Assembly: GCA_037783415.1 (NCBI GenBank)
Contig: JAZGTN010000007.1
Coordinates: 4,113,501-4,177,500, forward strand
DNA: 64,000 bases
Direction of reading: 5' to 3'
Origin: Leptasterias polaris
Lineage: Eukaryota; Echinodermata; Asteroidea; Forcipulatida; Asteriidae
A program made the position numbers and the translations under genes. Of this stretch, positions 11,401-23,400 are shown piece by piece; position 1 is the stretch's first letter, and every line of letters starts with the position of its first letter. The notes under the pieces were generated by a model. It was given only the letters and a program-made list of their open reading frames with translations, made no database searches and was not told the origin of the DNA.

Positions 11401-14400
11401 ACTCTTTCAGCCCCAAGTTCTTTTGACAAACAACCTGACAACTGCAGAAGCCCACATTTGACCACTCAAAAATTGTAAATATCGTCCTGTCAGTGAGTGC
11501 ACGATAGTATTATCATATAACAGCATTTAACTCTTTCAGCCCCAAGTTCTTTTGACAAACAACCTGACAACTGCAGGAGCCCACATTTGACCACTCAAGC
11601 GTGAAGCACACTTTCTCACACAACAGGAAGCTTATGTTCAAAGTTTGATTTTACAAACTCTATTATTACCTTGAATACTTCTTTTTTCAGTTTTTGAGCA
11701 AAATCAGTAATGAAAATTATCTTTCTTATTTAATTTACTTTAATATAATTCAAAAGTCTTTGAAATCAGCCAATAAATGTCAAAGTTCTTGGTCTTTGTT
11801 TCCTCATTGCCTTTTTTCGTTTTGTAATCTCTGTATATTTTCCAGCAATTCGACCCTTGGTCACCCTGGAAAATTTGTTTTATAAAGAATAAACCATTAC
11901 TGAATGAATGAATAGGATGTATAATAAGTACCAATACACACAAAACCAATAGATGTCGAGGTACACCGTTTTTGCACAGAGCATTTTCGTGCGATATTAG
12001 ACGTTAATCAGGCCTGCAAATACTTCTTTAGTAAAGGGCATCTCTGTGAGGAGAATTTAAATTTCTACTGGGACATATCAAGGGGCACCAAGCTAGTGGT
12101 CATGGAGGCAATTGTCTCCGTTTCCTCCATGAGGGAGAACAGCTTCTCTGGCGAGAGTGAAATCAGAGTGTTGATGTCTCGCCCCTTCCCAGACATCACA
12201 TCAGTCAACCTAACTCTCACAACCTAACTCTCACATCCCAGCCACCTCCCAACCCCACCAACCACTCCTACCCTGTAGTAACTCACCAGTCTGTTCCATA
12301 TGATAGATGACCCATCGAATCAAAAGCTCCTCTGGTCAGAGAGACAACAGAGTGTTGATGTCTCACCCCTTCCCAGACATCACATCAGTCAACCTAACTC
12401 TCACATCCTAGCCACCTCCCAACCCCACCAACCACTCCTACCCTGTAGTAACTCACCAGTCTGTTCCATATGATAGATGACCCATCGAATCAAAAGCTCC
12501 TCTGGTCAGAGAGACAACAGAGTGTTGATGTCTTACCCCTTCCCAGACATCACGTCCAACTCTCACATCCTAGCCACCTCCCAACCCTACCCACCACCCC
12601 TACCCTGTAGTAACTCACCAGTCTGTTCCATATGATAGATGACCCATCGAATCAAAAGCTCCTCTGGTTAGAGAGACAACAGAGTGTTGATGTCTTACCC
12701 CTTCCCAGACATCACGTCCAACTCTCACATCCTAGCCACCTCCCAACCCTACCCACCACCCCTACCCTGTAGTAACTTACCGGCCTGTTCCATATGATAG
12801 TTGACCCATCGGATCAAAAGCTCCTCTGGTGAGAGTGACAACAGGGTGTTGATGTCTTCTCCCTCTCGCAGCAACCTCATCAAACCAGGCACCTGCTGAA
12901 GATCAATCTTAGCAAACAGTCCCACCTGAAAGACACAAAAACTCCTGATTAGTGTGAAAAAATACTGCAAAATCAGGGCTTTACGCACAGCACTTAAAGA
13001 GATCATCATTGCCAAATTACAGTAATCTTTTTACTTCCAACGCTGATTTTAACACCATGTGTTTATCTACTTGCTAGGTAGATTTGTTCTTTGAGAACTT
13101 GTCTTGCTATTTATTCTACTGCAGCATAGTAGATTATTCGGAATTCGGGAGACTTCTCAGTTCTGAAAAGAACTGTCCTGCTTATTAACTACTACCTGGC
13201 TGGTTTTATAGCAAGGTGGTTTAATAATATTGCTGTATCATACTTTTGCTTTTTGAGTGTTTTTATGTCACTATTTTTAGCCTTTATGCATATCTTCTTG
13301 TTTCTTAGATCAAGTACTTTGTAGTGGTGTCATTGTTTTTAACACACAGGATATGGAATTTCATGATTTTCTTCTGCTCTTTTTACACCAGTAAACCTGT
13401 GTACATGTGTTGTTTTGTCATTTAGCCTTCGAGAAAGACTCCACTCGGGTCGAAGCATCAGGCCACTAACTAATTTTTTATTTTCTATCATGACAAAGAA
13501 TAATAACTCAATGAATCATACATCAATTTGTTTATCCTTACACGAATAATCTGCCATAAGAGCCCAAGCACGAGATGGGGTGTGCCTCGTGCGAGATCCT
13601 CAGCTCCAATGTTAACAATGCTACACCCGATGGAGCGAGCCGAGTTAAGGGCAAGGGTCAGGTTCTCCTGCTTGGTGTAGATGTTCAGCTTCTTGCCGCG
13701 GTTGATGGCACGCTCGTCAACTGTATCAGGAACAGATACGTTGATCAGCTTGCTGTCAAGTACATGGATGAAAATAACTTGTTAAATAACATTTTAATTA
13801 AAATCTAAGTACTTTGTTTTGCTAAAAAACGAATAACATCACTTTTGGGGATAGAGCCTGATCAGTCTACGGAATAAACTTCCAAATCCCATTAGGGACT
13901 CAACATCTTTCAACACACTTAAGACAATTTGCCAACATGTTTCGGGAGGCCTGCCAGCAATTACTTAGGCCTTTTTCATTCTTCTGTGCCTCAGCACCTT
14001 TGAGCAAACCTTTCATTTAGGTGCATTGATTTAGGATAATTGTTCAGCAATATTTTCTGCTTTAGAGCAGCTCTATGAACATGGGTCCAGGTATTTGCAA
14101 AAACTGAGCTAGAATTAAAAACTCTTGGGGTGGAGGGCAGATATTTTGTTGAAACTTACCAAAGCAGGATTCCGTCATCAATTTTTTTGAATATATCATC
14201 TGTTCCTTCATCGATAAGCAGGTATTTGGATGCTTCTTCATCTTGAACCAGCTCCTTGCGATTGTTAATAAAATCTGAAATAGTTGCAATAATAATAGTA
14301 ACAGGATTTAAGCACAAACTGTTTAATGCTTTTGCCATATATAATTCTACATGGGGATGTTTATAAACCTATATGTACATGTAGTGTACATGTATAAATT

Positions 14401-17400
14401 TAACGAGCATCTCAAACACAGTGTTCACTGTAATATGTGATGTGTATCATTGATGAATTAAAGAGTAGGCAATTTCCAAATTCTGAAATAACAGCTGAAT
14501 AAACTACGCATTGTTTACGGAAAGAAAGACCTTGAAAGTTCCATGTCATTTCCTCACAGCCGAGATACTTCACTGGTCATGAGAAATTGTACATTTTGGA
14601 TCATAATTAATGTCACAATGACAAAAAGAATTTATTTGGCCTCAATGCGAGCAGACAGGCATGATATTCAGTCCTTGGAAACAAGTTTTATTGTAAGAAT
14701 ATTTTATCAAGTACAAGGGTTGATCTATATGTACACATGGTGTAGGCTATAATAGACATTTCAGGCCATGAAAGTACATTATTATTTTTTTTCCAGGGGC
14801 AAAAAATCAGAAATCAGATTTAAGTAGAAAGAATATCATGGGTGAACAGAGAAATGTGAGGTGTGGCCAAAGGTACTGTTGGGTTGAAGAACCAGTCATA
14901 GGCCATTGGAGCACCTGCCATTTAACATGTTTCTAAAAGAGACTCAATGAGGCAACAGCATGACGGAGAGACAGGGGTTCTAGGGTCAAATAGTAGTTTT
15001 TGGTTTTACCCTGCACTGGTGTGTGGTTTAACTAGATATAAGCATGGAGGATTCCTACTCCCATGTTTTAAGGTGTTTGTCCTTTGGAAGAACACAAAGT
15101 TGGTCTGTATTTTTATACTATGATTCAAGATCCAGGTCCTGAACCTGACCTTGAGTTTGAGACAGTAGAAATGACTCTCATTTTTACGCAGACCAGCTCA
15201 TAAAATCCATAGACAGTTTGGAAATGGATTGGATTCTAACTACAGTGTACACTTGTACTTAGCGTGAAGGAAAGCGGCCTTTATTTACTTTTTGTGATAC
15301 TTCTTTAAAATTGTTAAGGACAACTCAGGGAAAGGAAACTTACTTGCAAAGGCCACCTTTTCTGCTTCAGCTACTGAGTGGGTAGTACCTTCAGCGGACG
15401 TATGAGAGGTTCCAGATAGAGCCGAGATTCCTTCTCGTTTGGAGATTGCCTTGCGGAAAGTCTTGGCAACTTCTTTGTTCTTAATTTGACAATATAGCTA
15501 CAAGAAAAATATATTTAACATAGCTTGAATCACTGCAACAACAGCACTAGAAGGAAAATAGTGGCTATGTTTGTAGGGTGTCATGGCCGAGCTGTTTAGA
15601 GCATCAAATTCATGTTCTGGTGGTTTAGTCATCGGGGTGTGGGTTTGAATCCGGTCATGACACTTGAAAATCCTTATGGAAAACTTTTAAAGGGGCATCA
15701 AGGCTAAGAACTAGACAGAAATGACCTCCATGATCTCTGCTTAATTCCAGACCTGATCAGCAGTCCACACAAGCCTGGAATTTCATCTTTGAGAGGGCAA
15801 GGTTATTTTCAATTTTGAAAAGGACACTAATTTAAAGTCTAGATGGGGAACTTTTGAAGGGGCATCAAAGCCAAGACAGTCGGCAAAAAAGACTTACACC
15901 GAAAAACTCAGATAAGTTGATCCGTTTATCATTGTCCTTGTCTAATGACTTCATAAGATCACGCAGTTCATATCCGGGCATGACAATGTCGACACTTTTG
16001 AGAGCTTCACTGAGCTCCTCGGTTGTAATGTAGCCATTGTTGTCAAGATCAAACTGTAGAAAGAAGGGGAAGAAGAAGAAACCAGTTACTTTTGCTACAT
16101 GTTACGTACGTACACATGTATACATGAAGTATATCACAATTATTAAGATTTAGTGTTATAGCATTTTATAGAAGCTATTTTTTTTGTATTATTATAACAA
16201 TTATTACATGTAGGTATCAAGACAATAGACAACAAAATCAGTTGGTTGTGAGTGTCTTTTTAAACTTTAAAGGAGGAAATCAATTCATAAAGAAACCATT
16301 ACAACATGTAGCCGTTATTATTATTATTATTATTAAGCCTGTTACATTCAAAGTGAAACTTCAAACTACATGTGTATACGATATCAGTATTGTATTATTA
16401 TGTTTATAAATTTAAGTTGCCATTTCAAAACAGGATTTTTTTTAATTTTTTTTTCTTTCTACTACATGTACATGTAGTACACAAAATTAGCTTCTGTACA
16501 ACTACAATGTGGGAGTGCACAGTATGTAGGCCTACATGTATGTAGGCTTACATGTATGTAAGCTCCAATTAACATCAACATTGTTAAATTGTATAACTAA
16601 CGGTTAAGGCTAACTGAATTATTTGTTTATGTGGGCAAAACAATAACAGAATACATGTAAGTCCTTCCCCAAAATAATTAACTGGCAATAATTTTAAAAA
16701 GAGATTTCAAATAAAACCTCACCATATTTTTCAGATTAAACGCAAACCACAGACACATTGTGTTTTTCATACATATAATACATCACTGTATACAGTGTTT
16801 GTAGAATACAACATAATGTCAGGTGTCACACAAAATGAAACACAATTGCTCGACCTACAAACCCACAAAATAAAATTACTTGGCACACACTCACAATGCA
16901 TGCATGTACATTGTACACTACTACATGTAGGTTCTCAATCAGCAATTTCACCCATTGTGTGCACAGACACTCAACACACCCTGCATACTGACATACTGCA
17001 CAGGAGCTTGTTATTAAACATTGCGCCTGACACTGAAGAAGTGGCTAAAAATACACTTCAGTTTGTAGACTAATCAATTCATCAAACTATTCAAAGCTTT
17101 GTTAATTATGCAGGAATTTAAACCTTTGTGGCCTGGATTGTTATCCTTACACAGTTAAATGATTGACAACACCTGTTACAAGTACATGTACATTGTACAT
17201 GTATTTGGGTTATTTTAGTTTATCCATGTTTACACAATGAAATACATGTAAATGTACATCCTACATGTGTAGGCCGACAGAAAATTTGCGTTAATCACAT
17301 GCAATTTTCTCTTCTTTTTTACTCAAAAAACAACATGTATTGTGTACGTAACAAACATGGAATAACATAATGACTAAAATTTCCTATTAAGGGTCTACTG

Positions 17401-20400
17401 AAAAGTTCTTTAGGGAGTTATTTTCCTGTATGTATGGTACATGTCACTTGAGGCCAAGAAGCAGGAAATAAAAAATACAATGGTTTTTTTTACTATTAAA
17501 TACACTGTAGGGTTTGCCTAATACAGTATACTGGGAAACTTGCCAAGCCATTACATGTAGGCCCAGGCCTGGAATTTCATCTTTGAGAGGGCAAGGCCAT
17601 TTTCATTTTGCAAAGGGCACTTCCATTGCAAAATCTTAAAGGCTATGGGAATCTTTTGAAGGGGCACTGAGGCCAAGACCAGGGCAACGAAGGCCATGGC
17701 CTCCGTGGCCTCAGTGTAATTCCAGGCCTGTAGGCCTACACAAGAATAAACTTATCAGTATCAGGCCCAGCTGATCAGGCCTATGCTTGATCCATTGCTA
17801 CATGTACATAGCAGGGCCCAGTTTCATAGAGCTGCTTACATGTAAGCACACAATTTTGCTTACAAATTTTGAGCTTCGTGAAAGTTAGTAGGATACCAGT
17901 CAGAAATGTTGCATGTGACATGGGCCCAATTTCATAAAAGTGTTAAGCAGAAAATACTACTTGACAAATTTCTTTGCCAAGCAAAATTTGAGTGGGGCAC
18001 CAGTCACAACAATGCAAACTGTATGTAATTTTGGCTGGTAACCTGTTTCTGCTAAGCAATACTTTTCTGTGCTGAGCAAGTTTTTGTGCTTACATGCTTT
18101 ATGAAATTGGGCCGTGGTACTTTGGCTGGTAACCTTATTCGAAAGCGTAACTTTGTTGTACTTAGCTACATTTTGTGCTTTCAAAAAAGCAGCTCTATGA
18201 AATTGGGCACAGATTTGTCCTTAACTTTTTCAGTGACTAGTCAGCAGGATCAGCTACAATGTAGCTTTTCATTTCACTGGTCCCTCAACTTCCTCATTTT
18301 AAAGTTTTATTTGAACACAGTCATTTGTATGGGACTTGAGTTTAAAAACCATAGGAACATGAGCAGGCAATGGTTTTACTATACACATGTAGCTATGGGA
18401 AGAAATATAGACAGCAGGACCACCAAGTTATAACTGGCATTTGGCCAGTGGACCACTGTCAGGGATGTGATAGGGGGGGATTAGGCTGTTGAAAAAAAAA
18501 CCTGAACTCTATGAGCACAAAGCGGGAAAACTTGCGAGCACGAAGCCCACTAATAACATTTATCTTTGGCTTTAAAAGCCCTACTCTGCAATCTAGGTCG
18601 TTATATATGGTTTTATCTTCAATTTTTTTATGAAGTTGATCTTGAGTAAAAACCAAAAAAAAAGTGGGATTTCTTTTTTTGAGGGGCAACAAAACGGATT
18701 TCCGGTTAAAAACGGAGAAATCACATCCCTGCACTGTTAAAGGGAGAACGCTGCACTGCACCCATGTATGTTACAGTATGCAAGCTATTGGTCAAACTAT
18801 AGAAAACACATCCTGGGCCAAAAATGCCGATCAAAGCAGAAAATGCTGCTTAGAAAATTTCTTCGCAAGCAAAAAATTAGTGCGGCACCGGTGGCAACAA
18901 TGTTTGGTTGGTAACCTGTTTCTTCTACATGTACATAAAGTTTTGTTGTGCTTACAAGCTTATGAAATTGGGCCCTGGGGCTGGTCATGCCAATGTCATT
19001 GGCATGACCAGCCCCAGGGCCCAATTTATTTATGATGTAGCATTTTTTTTTTTTCAAGAACACAAAGTTCCTGGTTCAACAACAGCATTTCTTGTTTCCT
19101 TCTAAAGTTCAGTGTTCTTCCTGCTGGGACGAAAAACCCTTGGAAAGGGCAAGAGAGAAATTACTGCACAAATAGATCTGACAGGCCTGGAAAAGACCTT
19201 TCCCATGAAGTATACTGTGTAAATTGCACGTACATGTACACACTGTAGTGCATGCACACAAACACTTTTTGTTGGCAAAATGAAAGAATGTTGCCTTTTT
19301 GTATTCTGGGGCTGATGGTCACGCGTGATGTTACATTTTAAGCATGCAGGAAGGAAATACATGTGTCTGCCTAGTGCACAACTCTATGGCAAGTGTCTGT
19401 ATGGCAAGTGTCTGTATGGCAAGTGTCTGTATGGCAAGTGTCTGTATGGCAAGTGTCTGTATGGCAAGTGTCTAGTATGGCAAGTGTCTAGTATGGCAAG
19501 TGTCTAGTATGGCAAGTGTCTAGTATGGCAAGTGTCTAGTATGGCAAGTGTCTAGTATGGCAAGTGTCTAGTATGGCAAGTGTCTGTATGGCAAGTGTCT
19601 GTATGGCAAGTGTCTGTATGGCAAGTGTCTGTATGGCAAGTGTCTGTATGGCAAGTGTCTGTATGGCAAGTGTCTGTATGGCAAGTGTCTGTATGGCAAG
19701 TGTCTGTATGGCAAGTGTCTGTATGGCAAGTGTCTGTATGGCAAGTGTCTGTATGGCAAGTGTCTGTATGGCAAGTGTCTGTATGGCAAGTGTCTAGTAT
19801 GCAACATACATGTAGGTAATTAGCGTATTTCATGGTTTTTGCCTCGGTGCCCCTTCAAAAGTTTCCCATCGACTTTAAAATTGTCAAATATCAAAGATGA
19901 AATTCAAGACTTACATGTATAGACACCATACAGCAAGCTTGCTCAATTTAGACACAATTTTTGAAAAGAGCACCTCTACATACTGTACGAGCAAAATGTA
20001 AAGTACTAGAACATTTCAAGAGGCACTGAGTCTAGACCAAAAGCATTGTGATTACCTTAGAAACATATAATGTACCTATGAAGTATCACTTATCAGGTTA
20101 GGCCTACTACCCCACATAATAGGTGGATGCATTACATACTACATGTAGGTCAAAATGCTCTTAATGGATTCCTACACAGTAGCCTACCTGTTCAAATCAC
20201 CTAACCACAGGTGTCTTTCTTATTCTCTGTTTGAAGTATCAGGTAAAGCCAACCTCATTGTTTATTGGCAGTACCCTAGATACATACATATGTAGATCCT
20301 GCCAGAATGGTTTACATTACATCTACAATTACAGGTCAAAATACTCGGGATTCCTATACAGAATTAATGAATCACCTAACCACAGTGCTATTCTTATTGC

Positions 20401-23400
20401 TCTATTAATAAACGCCAACATTTGGTTTACTGCACACACCCACTGATAGCGTTTACATGCAGCTAAGTTGCAGTCACCGTATTATTCAAGTGTTTGCTGA
20501 CGATTGAACTTTTACAATGTCGGTTATTTAAACAATTCCAACTGCCACCCAGATACCTTACTGGTTGTCATGTAAAGATGCGTACACTGTACTTTTGTGG
20601 TTTAGATTTTTTAGAGTGTTGGCTGGGTCGTTTATTATTTTTGTCCCTCTCTTTTTTCACCTGGTATCTGAGTACATTCAAAAGAGTGATTTGCTGCCAA
20701 AATTTTGGGATTCAGAACAGATAATGATCTATTGGCTGACAATTTTGTCTGCAACATTATTTACAATGTATAGTATCTGAAGCATTTTGCTACACTACAT
20801 GAACATGCTGTTCAAGGGATCCATTACAGGGCTCGAATTTTACACTGGACCACTGGCCCGAGGCCAGTAATTCTAGTGTTGGGCCAGTAAACTTATGACC
20901 TAACATGTCCAATGGTCTTGTGTTTTTCTATTGAATAACAGAAACAAATTAGGTTCAAGTGTTGACTTTGGGTGGGGTCTGATAAATTATCTTTCAATTT
21001 TATGAGTAATCAAGTACATGTATACTCTTCTCTTACATAATTGTCTCAGTTCGGGTTCATATAAAAGCAGTCAAATGCATGTTAAACTGTGTCAGGAATT
21101 TTTTATTTTCACATTTTGAATCTGGTCTTGTAAAAAAATGTCTGGTCCAGTAAAGATTTTGAGCTACAAGCCCTGTAGTCTTGTGAATTTTCTCCCCAAA
21201 TTCGAGCCCTGTAAACCGATCAAACATTTTTCTACATTGTAGGCCTACAGTAACCATGGAGGTACAGATGCAGGATGACACATTATCCAATCATTGAGAA
21301 ATAGAGCTAAACAAACTACTACTCCATGGAGGTACCTGTCATCCATGAACACCTGTTTATGTAGCGCTTAAGAGGTCAATTTCCAAACAGTTGTGTACAT
21401 TGTTTTCATGTCAAAGTGCTACATGAATCACGATTTTCCCTATTTTCCCTATTGCTGAGTACATGCGCACTACGTACGCAGTATGCATTGTATTTGTATA
21501 CAGTACTTGACATATTTTAACATCAATGGATTGTAAATTCAATTCATTTTGGATCTCATCTATGTACGTATTTATGTTACCCATTAGAATCTTTGTAAAC
21601 CACTAAAGCAAGGGTTGAATGATTTAAAGGCACAGGTGTAATTTCGGTAATCATTCCACAAGTTTAATGAGGAAAAAAAATTGCTTGGTAAAGCGCAAGT
21701 CCCTGGATAGCTGATGATATTATAAAACATTGTTAGAAATGACCCCCCTCCCGGAAGTATTTTCAAGAAGAGGTTATTTTTCACCCAAAAATTTGAATGT
21801 GAGAATATGAGGAAAGGCCTCAGGCATGAGGTCTTTCTAAGGCATCTGAAAGTGCTGCTCACACAATTCTATGCAACAACCTGGGTGCTTTTATTCTTCT
21901 TACAACTTCGATGACCAATTGAGTCCAAGTTTTCACAGGTTTCTTAATTTAAATGCATTGTACCATAGAGAAAGGACTCAATTATGATTGTACAGTAGGC
22001 CCACATGTTGGGATAAACCTTGGGGGAAGTTCCTCCTCCATGGATAAACCATAGAGAAAGGACAAAACCAAGTGAGGATACTGGTCTTTGACAATTACCT
22101 GGAAAGACAACAACAGGTGTGTACATTGATAGACAAAGGTACTCTTAGTTTACTGGCTAACAAGATCCGGTTGCTGGGAGACTGCCTATAGATCCCGGTC
22201 AAGAGGAAGTTAAATTCCTTGAACTGAGGTGTTAAAATCATTACCACTGGCCTTTTTCAAAACCAAAGCTACACCTCCAGTTCTGACTTTATTTTCCATG
22301 CACCACCTTTCCTCCATGTATGTGCACTAAACCACATTTCAGTTTCAACTTCCTCTTTCAGCCCAAGGTGCGATTGTCATCATAGGGAGTCAGGGACAAC
22401 ACTTATAAATACATCACACTCACAGGCCTACAAATTTATCTTTTGGAGGGCAAGGCCTTTTTCATTTTGCAAAGGGCACTTCCATTGGAGGGCACTTCCA
22501 TTGGAGGGCACTTCCATTGGAGGGCACTTCCATTGGAGGGCACTTCCATTGGAGGGCACTTCCATTGGAGGGCACTTCCATTGGAGGGCACTTCCATTGG
22601 AGGGCACTTCCATTGGAGGGCACTTCCATTGGAGGGCACTTCCATTGGAGGGCACTTCCATTGGAGGGCACTTCCATTGGAGGGCACTTCCATTGGAGGG
22701 CACTTCCATTGGAGGGCACTTCCATTGGAGGGCACTTCCATTGGAGGGCACTTCCATTGGAGGGCACTTCCATTGGAGGGCACTTCCATTGGAGGGCACT
22801 TCCATTGGAGGGCACTTCCATTGGAGGGCACTTCCATTGGAAAATCTTACAGTCTTTGGGAAACTTTTGAAGGGGCACAAAGGCCATGATGCAAAAAATG
22901 TACAGTACACTGGCTCATTCACCGGGCCAGTAAATTTCATCATTCATGAGCTGTTTTAAAAACACTTTTTCATGAGACATGTTATTGTTAGTATTTTTAT
23001 TGAAAAGTGAAACTGCAAGTGGGGTGAAATTGCCACAGGGGTGAAATTGCCACAGGGGGGCATTGACTGTACCATAGAGTCTGAGAGATCAGTCAAAGCC
23101 CTTTACCATGGTTCTGTGCAGAGAAGTTATTCCTCAAACGATGAAACCTTTTGAATGAATGGTTGACTTTGTAAATGAAACTCAAAAATGCAAGCTCACC
23201 CTTTACACTAGCCTGGGGTGCACCATTATTGTTGAGTTTAAAACCTGCTGTGGGCTAGTTAAACCACCACTACTTCACATGCCCTGTGGGCTACTAAAAA
23301 CTGTAACCTCTTTGTTGTTTTATAGGGCCTAATGCTCAAAGTTGCTTTTCAAACTCATGAAAAACAATACTGTGTTAATTTATTTGTGTGGGTGCGAATG

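Larger units (their letters stand above)
2585..12780. other. Plastin intron 6, about 10.2 kb, repeat-filled
   Basis: No protein-coding gene recognised on either strand. Contents in order: MITE 2626-2943, (AAT)n with a SINE-like tail near 3127-3200, a hammerhead-like module near 3650-3700, a dispersed repeat 3975-4430, palindromic MITE 5344-5593, SINE-in-MITE 6142-6916, TTAA element 7012-7375, nested palindromes 8968-9312, MITE 10178-10407, 129-bp tandem repeat 11207-11598, and the exon-tail duplication 12130-12780. Confidence 0.65.

Noticed and set aside
11207..11598. CRISPR-like array
   Set aside because: Three long, contiguous 129-bp units without spacers in a eukaryotic intron; an ordinary tandem repeat.
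19325..19833. Open frames encoding CMASV and CHTDT repeats
   Set aside because: Product of the 15-bp minisatellite; open on both strands at once.
22428..22959. Long open frames over the 16-bp array on both strands (up to 171 codons)
   Set aside because: They arise because a perfect repeat without stops stays open in every frame. There is no non-repeat protein sequence or splice support.
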